Assembly (NCBI RefSeq): GCF_036195045.1
Contig: NZ_CP108100.1
Span: forward strand, 1,798,001 to 1,862,000
DNA from: Streptomyces sp. NBC_00236
Lineage (GTDB): Bacteria; Actinomycetota; Actinomycetes; Streptomycetales; Streptomycetaceae
Length of the DNA: 64,000 nucleotides
Reading direction: 5' to 3'
Shown in pieces: positions 41,954 through 49,777 of the stretch (the stretch's first letter is position 1; every line of letters starts with the position of its first letter). The notes beneath the pieces are model-generated. The model was not told the DNA's origin and searched no databases. It saw nothing but the letters and a program-made list of their open reading frames with translations. The position numbers and the translations under genes were made by a program.

Positions 41954-43393
41954 ATGAGCACCGACACCTCGAAGGACGCCGCCGCTCCCGGCGCCTCGCC
42001 GGCCGGCACCACCCGCGCCACCATCGCCGCCCGCTTCGAGCGCCTGCCGCTCTCCCGCTGGCACGTCACCGTCCGCCTGATCGTGGGTGTCGTCACCTTC
42101 TTCGAGGCCTTCGACCAGCTGCTGATCGCCTACGCGCTGCCGGAGCTCCGCGACGAGTGGCAGTTGTCCACGGGCGACGCCACGGCGGTCCTCACGGTCG
42201 GCTCGGCCGGCATGCTCGTCGGCGCCCTGCTGTCGGGCCGGCTGGCCGACCGCTACGGCCGGGTGAAGGTGATCGCGTACTGCGTGGCCGCGTCCGGTCT
42301 CGTGAGCCTGGCGCTGACCGCCTGCACCTCGCTCACCCCGTTCCTGGCCCTGCGCTTCGTCCAGGGGCTCGCGATCGGCGGCGAGGTGCCGGTGGCGGCG
42401 GCCTTCATCAGCGAGATCACCCGGAGCTTCAAACGGGGCCGCTTCGTCCTGCTGTACGAGCTCGTCTTCCCGGCCGGCCTCACCATCGGCGCCCTGGTCG
42501 CGGCCTGGGTGGTCCCGGCGGCGGGCTGGCGCGTGATGTTCGCGGTCGCCGCCGTGCCCGGCCTGCTGGCCTTCCTCGTCCAGCGCAAGGTCCCGGAGTC
42601 GCCGCGCTGGCTCGCGGAACGCGGCCGTCTGGCGGAGGCCGACGCGGTGATGACCGGCATCGAGGCCAAGGTGTCGGCGGCGACGGGCGAACCACTCCCC
42701 CGCCCGTCCGGCCCCGGCCCCGCCGATCAGAAACCCGTGGCGGTGGCCACCGCCACCCCGGCGGAACGCGCCGCGACCGGTATCCGCGGCCTGTTCACCG
42801 GCCGCTACCGGCGCCGCACCCTCGTCGTCGGCGCGATCTGGTTCACCGGCTACTTCGTCAACTACGGCGTGACGTCCTGGCTGCCCAGCATCTACAAGGA
42901 CGCGTACGGCCTCACCCTCTCCGACGCCCTGCTCTACTCCACGGTGACCTCGGTCGCCGGCCTGCTCGGCTGTCTGATCGTCGCGCTCACGGTGGACGTC
43001 CTGGGCCGCCGCCGGATCTTCGCGATCTGCCTCGGCGCCTCGGCCGCACTCCTGCTCACCCTGGCCGCGCTCGGCGCGGGCACCCCGGCAGAGGTCCTGA
43101 TCTGGACCTCGCTCTCGGCGGTCGGCTTCTTCGGCTCCAACATCTGCCTGTACCTGTACACACCCGAGCTCTACCCGACCCGGATGCGCGCCCTGGGCTG
43201 CAGCGTCGGCGGCGCGGTCAACCGGCTGGGCGTGATCCTCGGCCCGATCCTGGTGGGCGTGGTCTACGCGGCGGGCGACAGCGTCGCCGCGGTGTTCGTG
43301 ATGCTGGGAGGGGTGGCGCTGGTGGGCGCGGTGGTGGCGGGAACGCTGGCGGAGGAGACGGCGAACCGGCCGCTGGAGGAGATCTCGCCCTGA
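41954..43393 (+). CDS. MFS transporter (aromatic acid:H+ symporter-like)
   Basis: 479 residues, about 12 membrane segments. Motif A GRLADRYGRVKV follows segment 2; the start of segment 1 is TFFEAFDQLLIAYALPEL, and PTRMRALGCSVGGAVNRLG is a late conserved loop. It belongs to the sugar/metabolite symporter group that includes aromatic acid importers. AGGAGG precedes the ATG. Divergence from the aromatic operon across shared operator-like repeats suggests it imports the pathway substrate. Confidence 0.9.
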   Translation: MSTDTSKDAAAPGASPAGTTRATIAARFERLPLSRWHVTVRLIVGVVTFFEAFDQLLIAYALPELRDEWQLSTGDATAVLTVGSAGMLVGALLSGRLADRYGRVKVIAYCVAASGLVSLALTACTSLTPFLALRFVQGLAIGGEVPVAAAFISEITRSFKRGRFVLLYELVFPAGLTIGALVAAWVVPAAGWRVMFAVAAVPGLLAFLVQRKVPESPRWLAERGRLAEADAVMTGIEAKVSAATGEPLPRPSGPGPADQKPVAVATATPAERAATGIRGLFTGRYRRRTLVVGAIWFTGYFVNYGVTSWLPSIYKDAYGLTLSDALLYSTVTSVAGLLGCLIVALTVDVLGRRRIFAICLGASAALLLTLAALGAGTPAEVLIWTSLSAVGFFGSNICLYLYTPELYPTRMRALGCSVGGAVNRLGVILGPILVGVVYAAGDSVAAVFVMLGGVALVGAVVAGTLAEETANRPLEEISP

Positions 43394-43436
43394 CGGCGGC
43401 CAATCGCCCCATCGACGGGCGCAACCTTCGGGGCCT

Positions 43437-43460
43437 CTGTCGCGTCCCGCGTTGCGACAG
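43437..43460 (+). terminator. Hairpin after the MFS gene
   Basis: CTGTCGC pairs with GCGACAG (7 bp, 10-base loop) 44 bases past the stop; a second GCGACAGG follows immediately. Confidence 0.4.
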
Positions 43461-43510
43461 GCGCGACAGGCCGGCGCTCTCGCACGGATCGGGGCGGGAC
43501 GGGGTGGGCA

Positions 43511-44281
43511 GTGACCGGACAGGTGAGTGGGATCGCCGGGCCGCAGGTCCCGGGCCCGCGTGAAAGGCCGCCCCGGATCACGGGGGTCGTGCCATGGGCA
43601 GTGGCAGCGGGCGCCATCGCCTGGGGTGTCGCGGGAAGCGTGCGTGCCGCACACATGGCGAACTATCCCTGGAACGTATGGACACCGATCGGCTACGGGG
43701 CGGTGAAGGGTGTATTCCTGGGACTGCTGGCCGGCTGGTGCGCGGTGCTGGGCGTCCGCGTCGGCCGGGCGGTCCACCGGACGAAGGGTGGCACAGCGGT
43801 CCGGTGCTCGGCACCGCTCTTCGCCGGCGGACTGCTGGGCGGACTGGTGCCCGGGTCACTGCGCGACTTCCTGGGGCCACCGCAGCCCCGGACCCTGCGC
43901 TACTTCGACGGCCCGAGGCCCGCATCGGAGTGGTACTGGCGGCCCCTGCTGTCCGAGTGGCTGATCTACACGGTGCTCCCGGCGCTGGGCTGTGCGGTGC
44001 TTCTGACGGTGGGCGCAGTGGTGTGTGCCCGGTCCTCGCGCCGCGACAGCGCCGGCTGGGTGGTGCCCGCCCTGGTGGGTACGGGCCTGCTGCTCCTCCC
44101 CCACTACGCGGCCGCGGGCCTGCCCGCGCCGCAGGGGAACGGTGATCACGTCAACGAGTCGGCGACGGCGGGGATCACCGTCATGGCTACGGGCTTCGGT
44201 CTACTGGTAAGCGCCTGGGTCGCCCGGTCGAGGCGCAGACGGCCGGACCAGCGGTCCGGAGGACGCCCCTGCGCCCCATGA
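43511..44281 (+). CDS. Hypothetical integral membrane protein
   Basis: 256 residues from a GTG. Four or five hydrophobic segments are visible (VVPWAVAAGAIAWGVAG, GVFLGLLAGWCAVLGV, APLFAGGLLGGLVP, a pair around LLSEWLIYTVLPALG and WVVPALVGTGLLLLP). The C terminus is basic. I do not recognise a family. The gene is not clearly linked to either neighbour. Confidence 0.75.
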   Translation: MTGQVSGIAGPQVPGPRERPPRITGVVPWAVAAGAIAWGVAGSVRAAHMANYPWNVWTPIGYGAVKGVFLGLLAGWCAVLGVRVGRAVHRTKGGTAVRCSAPLFAGGLLGGLVPGSLRDFLGPPQPRTLRYFDGPRPASEWYWRPLLSEWLIYTVLPALGCAVLLTVGAVVCARSSRRDSAGWVVPALVGTGLLLLPHYAAAGLPAPQGNGDHVNESATAGITVMATGFGLLVSAWVARSRRRRPDQRSGGRPCAP

Positions 44282-44322
44282 GGAGCGGCCACCCGGAACG
44301 GCCGGCCGACGACGGGCCTGCC

Positions 44323-44649
44323 TCAGGCCGCGCCGTTCGCCGCCGACTCCTCCGCGATCCGTTCGTGGTGGCGGATGACCTCCGCCACGATGAAGTTCAG
44401 CAGCTTCTCGGCGAAGGCCGGGTCCAGATGGGCGCTCTCGGCCAGTTGACGGAGCCGGGCGATCTGGCGGGACTCGCGGGCCGGATCGGCCGGGGGGAGC
44501 TGGTGGGCGGCCTTGAGGTGGCCGACCTGCTGGGTGCACTTGAAGCGCTCCGCGAGCATGTGGACAACAGCCGCGTCGATGTTGTCGATGCTCTCGCGCA
44601 GCCGGTTCAGTTCGGCGCCTACGGAATCGTCGATGTCGCTCGTGGTCAT
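44323..44649 (-). CDS. Chorismate mutase (AroQ class)
   Basis: 108 residues, all-helical AroQ fold: LNRLRESIDNIDAAVVHMLAERFK (first helix core ~20 residues), then VGHLKAAHQLPPADPARESRQIARL with the basic residues that bind the prephenate-forming substrate, and a last helix FIVAEVIRHHERI. It converts chorismate to prephenate for Phe/Tyr synthesis. It is a stand-alone domain, as in other Streptomyces. It lies between the membrane protein and AraC genes. Confidence 0.92.
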   Translation of the reverse strand: MTTSDIDDSVGAELNRLRESIDNIDAAVVHMLAERFKCTQQVGHLKAAHQLPPADPARESRQIARLRQLAESAHLDPAFAEKLLNFIVAEVIRHHERIAEESAANGAA

Positions 44650-44674
44650 GGTCAGAGAGCTTAGAGGGACCGGA

Positions 44675-45553
44675 CTACGGGATGATCGTCGGAGGGTGTT
44701 CCGGGTCCGGGACTCGGTCGCTCCAGCCGCCCGGCACGCTGCGGCCCTGCTGTTCGCGGAAGCGGACCGGGGCCATGCCGACGCGGCGGGCGAACAGCCG
44801 GGAGAAGTACGCCGGGTCGTCGTACCCCACCCGCCGGGCGACAGCGGCGACGGGCAGGTCCCCGGTGGCCAGCAGCTCCTTGGCGCGGCCGAGGCGGATG
44901 GTCAGGAGGTAGTCCTTCGGGCTGCACCCGGCCCCCCGCCGCACCGCCGTGCGGAGTTCGGCGGGCGTCATGCCGTGCCGGGCGGCGTGCTCGGCGACGG
45001 ACAGCGGCTGGAAGGCATCGCGGGCCAGGGCCTGCAGCACCGGGTCGCCGTCGGGGCCGACATCGGCGCGCGCCCGGCGGAGCGCGACGAGGAGTTCATG
45101 GACGGCCGCCCCCGTCTCCACCTCCAGCAGGGGGTTGCCCCGCCGGGCCGCCCGTACCATCCGGCCGATCGCGGCCCGTGGTGCCGCGGTGTCGGCGAGC
45201 GGGACGAGCGGGCGTTCGGGTTCGATGTAGCCGAGTTCGGTGTACGTGGCGGTGGCCGGCCCCGTGAAGTCGACGAAGCTCTCGTCCCAGCCGGTGACCG
45301 GGTCGGCTCCGTAGTGGTGCGGGGTGCCGGGGGTCAGCCAGATCAGGCTGGGCGCGGTGACGGGCACCCGGCGACCGTCCGGACCGGCGAACCATCCGCT
45401 GCCCGCGTTGATGACGACGGCCACGTGGTGGTCCAGGGTGCGGGGGCCGACGGTCGGCAGCGTGCCGTGCTGCAGGCCGACTCCCAGGCAGACCAGGCCG
45501 AGGCGGTGGTGGAGCGGGCTCGGGGTGAAGAAGCGCATCCAGGTGTGGTACAT
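44675..45553 (-). CDS. AraC-family transcriptional regulator
   Basis: 292 residues. An N-terminal cupin-like sensor domain (HHVAVVINAGSGWFAG, LTPGTPHHYG) is followed by a C-terminal double helix-turn-helix: PLSVAEHAARHGMTPAELR and LPVAAVARRVGYDDPAYFSRLF. Such proteins sense sugars. It is divergent from the GH35 beta-galactosidase gene and most likely controls it. ATG at 45553 has AAGGA and GGAGGAG upstream; an upstream in-frame ATG would add 50 residues encoded by repeats. Confidence 0.9.
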   Translation of the reverse strand: MYHTWMRFFTPSPLHHRLGLVCLGVGLQHGTLPTVGPRTLDHHVAVVINAGSGWFAGPDGRRVPVTAPSLIWLTPGTPHHYGADPVTGWDESFVDFTGPATATYTELGYIEPERPLVPLADTAAPRAAIGRMVRAARRGNPLLEVETGAAVHELLVALRRARADVGPDGDPVLQALARDAFQPLSVAEHAARHGMTPAELRTAVRRGAGCSPKDYLLTIRLGRAKELLATGDLPVAAVARRVGYDDPAYFSRLFARRVGMAPVRFREQQGRSVPGGWSDRVPDPEHPPTIIP

Positions 45554-45600
45554 CGTCCTTCGCTCCTCCGTCCGCGGCCGTGTGACGTGCAGCGCCGTGT

Positions 45601-45640
45601 GCTGCGTTGTACTGCGTCGTGCTGCGTCGTGCTGCGTCCA
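45601..45640. repeat. 10-bp tandem repeat, four copies, between AraC and GH35 genes
   Basis: Units GCTGCGTTGT, ACTGCGTCGT, GCTGCGTCGT and GCTGCGTCCA follow one another with an exact 10-base period, one DNA turn. Position in a divergent promoter region suggests cooperative binding by the AraC protein. Confidence 0.7.
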
Positions 45641-45808
45641 ATCAGCAGTGATCTTTGTCCATGGACCGGCCGCACGCCAGGGGGTGAGGCTGGGCCGTGA
45701 CATTGCTCCCGGGTTCGCCCGCTCCGTCCCACGTACCGCGTTCCGCTCGTACCGGGCCGCGCAGCGCGGCGTTCACGGGACCGCGCGCATCAGGAGAGAA
45801 CGAGCACG

Positions 45809-47611
45809 ATGGCTGACTTCACCGTGGCGGACGACCACTTCCGGATCGACGGGAAGCCCGTACGGCTGCTGTCGGGGGCCCTGCACTACTTCCGGGTGCA
45901 CGAGGCACAGTGGGAGCACCGGCTGTCGATGCTGCGGGCGATGGGTCTGAACTGCGTCGAGACGTATGTGCCGTGGAACCTCCACGAGCCGCGACCGGGC
46001 GAGTTCCGCGGCGTCGGGGCGCTCGGCCGTTTCCTGGACGCGGCCGAGCGGGCCGGTCTGTGGGCGATCGTGCGCCCGGGGCCGTACATCTGCGCGGAGT
46101 GGGAGAACGGCGGGCTGCCGGCGTGGGTGACCGGGCGGTTCGGCCGGCGGGTGCGGACCCGGGACGAGGGCTATCTGGACGCGGTGGAGCGGTGGTTCGC
46201 CGCGTTGCTGCCGCAGGTGGTGGAGCGACAGACCGACCGCGGCGGGCCGGTGATCATGGTGCAGGCGGAGAACGAGTACGGCAGCTACGGCACCGACGCC
46301 GTCTATCTGCGCCGGATCGCGGCGCTGCTCGGTGAGTCCGGCGTGCGCGTTCCGCTGTTCACCTCCGACGGTCCCGAGGACCACATGCTCACCGGTGGTT
46401 CGGTGCCCGGTCTGCTCGCCACGGCGAACTTCGGTTCGGGCGCGGGCGAGGCGTTCCGGGTGCTGCGCCGCCATCAGCCCGGTGGTCCGCTGATGTGCAT
46501 GGAGTTCTGGTGCGGCTGGTTCGAGCACTGGGGCGCGCCGCCGGTCCAGCGGGATCCGGCGCAGGCCGCCGACGCGCTGCGGGAGATCCTGGAGTGCGGG
46601 GCCTCGGTGAACATCTACATGGCACACGGGGGGACGAACTTCGCGGGCTGGGCGGGGGCCAACCGTTCCGGGCCGCTCCAGGACGGGGACCTGCTGCCGA
46701 CGGTGACGTCGTACGACTACGACGCACCGGTCGACGAGTACGGGCGGGCCACGGAGAAGTTCCACCTGTTCCGGGAGGTCCTCGCCCCGTACGCGGACGG
46801 GCCGCTGCCCCCGCTGCCCGCCGAGCCCGCCGGCCTGGCTCCGGTACGGGCCGAACTGACCGAGTGGGCGCCGCTGCCCGACGTCATGGAGGCGCTGGGC
46901 GAGAAGGAGACGGCGGAGTCCGGTGTGCCGCCCACGTTCGAGGAACTGGGCCTGGACCGCGGCCTGGTCCGCTACCGGGTCGCGGTTCCGGGTCCGCGCG
47001 CCCCGTACACCCTGGGGGTTTCGGGCCTGCGCGACCGGGCGGTCGTGTACGTGGACGGGGTCCGCCGGGGCGTGCTGAGCGAGGCGGACAGCACGCTGGC
47101 GGAGCCGGTGGGCGGGCCCGCCGAGGTGGAGCTGTGGGTGGAGTCGCTGGGCCGGGTCAACTACGGGCCCCGGCTGGGTGAACCGAAGGGGATCACCGGG
47201 GGTGTGCTGCACGAGCGCCAGTTCCTGCACGGCGTACGGGCGCGGGCGCTGCGGCTCGACGCGTTCGACGGGCCGGCCGCGTTGGAGGGTGTCCCGTTCG
47301 TGCCGGTCGACGGGTCCGGGGGGACCGGCCTGTACCGGGGCACGTTCGAGGTCGCCGACGTGTCCGGAACCGGGCACGCGGGGTTCGAACTGCCGGGCTG
47401 GACGCGTGGGTTCGTCTGGGTGAACGGGTTCTGCCTCGGACGTTACTGGGCGGCGGGCCCGCAGCGGACGCTGTACGTGCCGGGTCCGGTGCTGCGGGAC
47501 GGGACCAACGAGGTGTGGGTGCTGGAGGTGGAGGGTGCGGCGGCTCCGTACGCGGAGCTGGGCCCGGGTGCGCCCGTGCGGGCACCGGGCCCGGCGGCCA
47601 CGGACGTCTGA
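45809..47611 (+). CDS. Glycoside hydrolase family 35 beta-galactosidase
   Basis: 600 residues. The (beta/alpha)8 catalytic domain has the GH35 acid/base Glu156 in MVQAENEYGSYG and nucleophile Glu232 in CMEFWCGWFEHWG, plus RPGPYICAEWENGGLP. Two C-terminal beta-sandwich domains follow, ending with the conserved PGWTRGFVWVNGFCLGRYW-type strand. No signal peptide, so it is cytoplasmic and would cleave beta-galactosides after import. Its stop codon lies inside a tandem duplication. Confidence 0.94.
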   Translation: MADFTVADDHFRIDGKPVRLLSGALHYFRVHEAQWEHRLSMLRAMGLNCVETYVPWNLHEPRPGEFRGVGALGRFLDAAERAGLWAIVRPGPYICAEWENGGLPAWVTGRFGRRVRTRDEGYLDAVERWFAALLPQVVERQTDRGGPVIMVQAENEYGSYGTDAVYLRRIAALLGESGVRVPLFTSDGPEDHMLTGGSVPGLLATANFGSGAGEAFRVLRRHQPGGPLMCMEFWCGWFEHWGAPPVQRDPAQAADALREILECGASVNIYMAHGGTNFAGWAGANRSGPLQDGDLLPTVTSYDYDAPVDEYGRATEKFHLFREVLAPYADGPLPPLPAEPAGLAPVRAELTEWAPLPDVMEALGEKETAESGVPPTFEELGLDRGLVRYRVAVPGPRAPYTLGVSGLRDRAVVYVDGVRRGVLSEADSTLAEPVGGPAEVELWVESLGRVNYGPRLGEPKGITGGVLHERQFLHGVRARALRLDAFDGPAALEGVPFVPVDGSGGTGLYRGTFEVADVSGTGHAGFELPGWTRGFVWVNGFCLGRYWAAGPQRTLYVPGPVLRDGTNEVWVLEVEGAAAPYAELGPGAPVRAPGPAATDV

Positions 47612-47689
47612 CAGGCCCCGCCCGCCCCGGTCTGCGGGCGCCGGGCCCGGCGGCCACGGACGTCTGACGGGGCCCGCCCGCCCCGGTCT
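47585..47689. repeat. 56-bp tandem duplication across the end of the GH35 gene
   Basis: A 49-base block at 47585-47633 recurs at 47641-47689 with two mismatches, period 56. The first copy holds the true stop codon of the beta-galactosidase; the second is a non-coding relic including CCACGGACGTCTGAC. Confidence 0.85.
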
Positions 47690-47732
47690 ACAGTGGTGCG
47701 GAGTCGAGCGTCGCGAAGTGGGGGTGGGGGAC

Positions 47733-48641
47733 GTGGCGGACAGCCCCCAGGGCAGCCCGGTGGTGCACGGTTTCCCGCATCTGGACACCGTCCGCTCCGC
47801 GATCACCGCGCTGTACCGCCGTCTGTCGTACGACGGCGTGCACCGCTTCGCCCCGAGCCTCGCCCCCGCCGACGCGGCGTTCGCCGACGCGGACGACCTG
47901 CATCTCGGTGCGCAGCGGGTGGCGCGGGCGATGGTGCAGCACCTGCGGCTGCCGGACGCGCGGATGATCGTGGCGTTCCGTGCGATGGAGCATGCGGGAA
48001 GTGTCGAACTCGCGGCGGGACCGGAGTACTTCATCGAGCTGAACGACCGCTTCCGCACTCATCGCCGGGACATCGGCGCCGCGCTGTCGCACGAGGTCAT
48101 GCATGTGCTGCTGCACCGGCTCGGCCTGGAGTTCCCGGGGACCCGGGACAACGAGATCCTGACCGACACCGCGGCGGCGTACCTGGGGGCGGGCTGGCTG
48201 CTGCTGGACGCGTTCCGGGAGGACGCCACGTCCAGCCAGAAGCTCGGCTACCTCACTCCGGAGGAGTTCGGGTACGTGCTGGCCAAGCGGGCGCTCGCCT
48301 TCGACGAGGATCCCTCGCCGTGGTTCACCAGCCCGCAGGCGTACACCGCGTACACCAAGGGCCGGGCGCAGGCCCTGCGCGAGAGTGCGCAGCCGCCGCT
48401 GACGGCCGCGGGCTGGGCGGGCCGGCGCCGGTACGCCAAGGACCGGCGGTACGCCCAGGACCATCCCGGTGCGGCTCCGGTCCCGGGTCCCGGGGTTCCG
48501 TACGCCTTCGAGGCGGGCGGGGACGGGCTGCGGGTCGCGTTCGCGTGCCCGACGTGCCATCAGCGCAACAGGGTGCCGGTACGCGGCCGGGTGCGGGCGC
48601 GGTGCGCGCTGTGCCGGACGGTGCTGGACTGCACCACCTGA
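47733..48641 (+). CDS. HExxH metalloprotein with C-terminal zinc ribbon, uncharacterised
   Basis: 302 residues. HEVMH at 120-124 (ALSHEVMHVLLHRLGLE) followed by NEILTDTAAAYLGAGWLL resembles the zinc site of gluzincin/ImmA-like or SprT-like peptidases. The C terminus has CPTCHQRN and CALCRTVLDC, a zinc ribbon. The middle (residues 150-250) has no family I recognise. The start is the GTG after a G-rich stretch; earlier GTG codons are possible. I infer a zinc-dependent peptidase but catalysis is unproven. Confidence 0.75.
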   Translation: MADSPQGSPVVHGFPHLDTVRSAITALYRRLSYDGVHRFAPSLAPADAAFADADDLHLGAQRVARAMVQHLRLPDARMIVAFRAMEHAGSVELAAGPEYFIELNDRFRTHRRDIGAALSHEVMHVLLHRLGLEFPGTRDNEILTDTAAAYLGAGWLLLDAFREDATSSQKLGYLTPEEFGYVLAKRALAFDEDPSPWFTSPQAYTAYTKGRAQALRESAQPPLTAAGWAGRRRYAKDRRYAQDHPGAAPVPGPGVPYAFEAGGDGLRVAFACPTCHQRNRVPVRGRVRARCALCRTVLDCTT

Positions 48642-48693
48642 GAGCGCGTGGACGGACAAGAGGCCCTGGCGCGCGCCGTATTACAGTCGAAAT

Positions 48694-49680
48694 ATGACAG
48701 AAGATCCGATGGCGGCGGCAGGGGATGCGCCCAGCCTGTTCGAGGCGCTGCACGAGGGTGAGAACGCCGTCGTACAGCTGCTCCGCAGCGGCGTGCCCGC
48801 CGAGTCGGTGGACGAGGACGGGGCGAGCGCCCTCTATCTCGCGGCGGTGTCCGACCGGCCGGGGGTGGTGCGGCTGCTCCTCGCCGCGGGCGCCGACCCC
48901 GACCGGGCCTGCGGTCCCGAGTCGGGTGACCTGCCGCTGTGCGGGGCTGCGTGCGGCGGGCACACGGAGGTGGTCGAGGCGTTGCTGGCGGCCGGGGCGC
49001 GGCCGGATCTGCGTGAGCAGTTCGGGTTCACGGCGCTGCGGTGGGCGGTGGGGCTCGGTCATGCGCGGACCGCCGAGGTGCTGCTGGCGTACGGCGCGGA
49101 TCCGTGTCTGCCGGGTCCGGAGGGCGAATCTCTTCTGCTGCTCGCGGCCCGCAGGGGCTCTCTGCCAACGGTGCGTGCGCTGTTGCGGCACGGTGCGGGG
49201 GCGGCGGACGGCGCGGTCGAGGAGGCGCTGGGCGAGGCGAGGCGCTTGCTGGACACCGACCTGGAGCAGGAGATGCGGGCGGGCCTGCGGGAGTCGTACG
49301 GGGAGAGGGGTGCGTACGAGGTCGTGGTGAGCCGGTCCGTGGTCGACGGCGGACAGACGCTGTCCGTCGAACTGGTCCGTGACGGTCGTCCGTTCGCGGG
49401 CCGGGACCAGCAGACGGGACACGGTGCGATCGCCACGGTCCTGGAGACGGAGCTGGGTGTGCGCGCCTCCTTCGAGGAGCTGGCACGTCGGGCTCTGCGG
49501 TCCGGGAGCCCGGAGCTGGACAACTGGCGGGCGTCGGCCGAGGCGCTGTGCGAGCGCGGCGACGAGGAGACCCGCCAGGCGGCGGCCGCGTGGTGCGCGG
49601 CGGACGACCCGTTGCGTCGGGCGTTCGGCACGGACGTCCTCGCGCGGCTCGGGGCACGAACAAGCCCGTCCGGGCGGTAA
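48694..49680 (+). CDS. Ankyrin-repeat protein
   Basis: 328 residues. Residues 10-165 hold about four ankyrin repeats (for example GASALYLAAVSDRPGVVRLL, LPLCGAACGGHTEVVEALL, FTALRWAVGLGHARTAEVLL). The C-terminal half contains an acidic helical region and ends in HEAT-like helices (EETRQAAAAWCAADDPLRRA). Ankyrin arrays bind proteins; the partner is unknown, though the HExxH protein gene 52 bases upstream is a candidate. ATG start. Confidence 0.85.
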   Translation: MTEDPMAAAGDAPSLFEALHEGENAVVQLLRSGVPAESVDEDGASALYLAAVSDRPGVVRLLLAAGADPDRACGPESGDLPLCGAACGGHTEVVEALLAAGARPDLREQFGFTALRWAVGLGHARTAEVLLAYGADPCLPGPEGESLLLLAARRGSLPTVRALLRHGAGAADGAVEEALGEARRLLDTDLEQEMRAGLRESYGERGAYEVVVSRSVVDGGQTLSVELVRDGRPFAGRDQQTGHGAIATVLETELGVRASFEELARRALRSGSPELDNWRASAEALCERGDEETRQAAAAWCAADDPLRRAFGTDVLARLGARTSPSGR

Positions 49681-49683
49681 AAG

Positions 49684-49765
49684 CAGCCCGTCCGCCGCTT
49701 GAGGACGGAAACGGTGCTCCGGGCGAACCCGGTTGCCGCTCCGTCCTCGAACGCCGGACGGGCTG
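49684..49765. terminator. Long imperfect hairpin between ankyrin and DEAD-box genes
   Basis: Arms of 26 bases (49684-49709 and 49740-49765) pair with three mismatches around a 30-base loop. The arms are of the same sequence family as the 28-bp dispersed repeats (GCCGGACGGGCT core), and the element lies between convergent genes, so it can act as a shared terminator. Confidence 0.7.
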
Positions 49766-49777
49766 AGACGTGACCTG

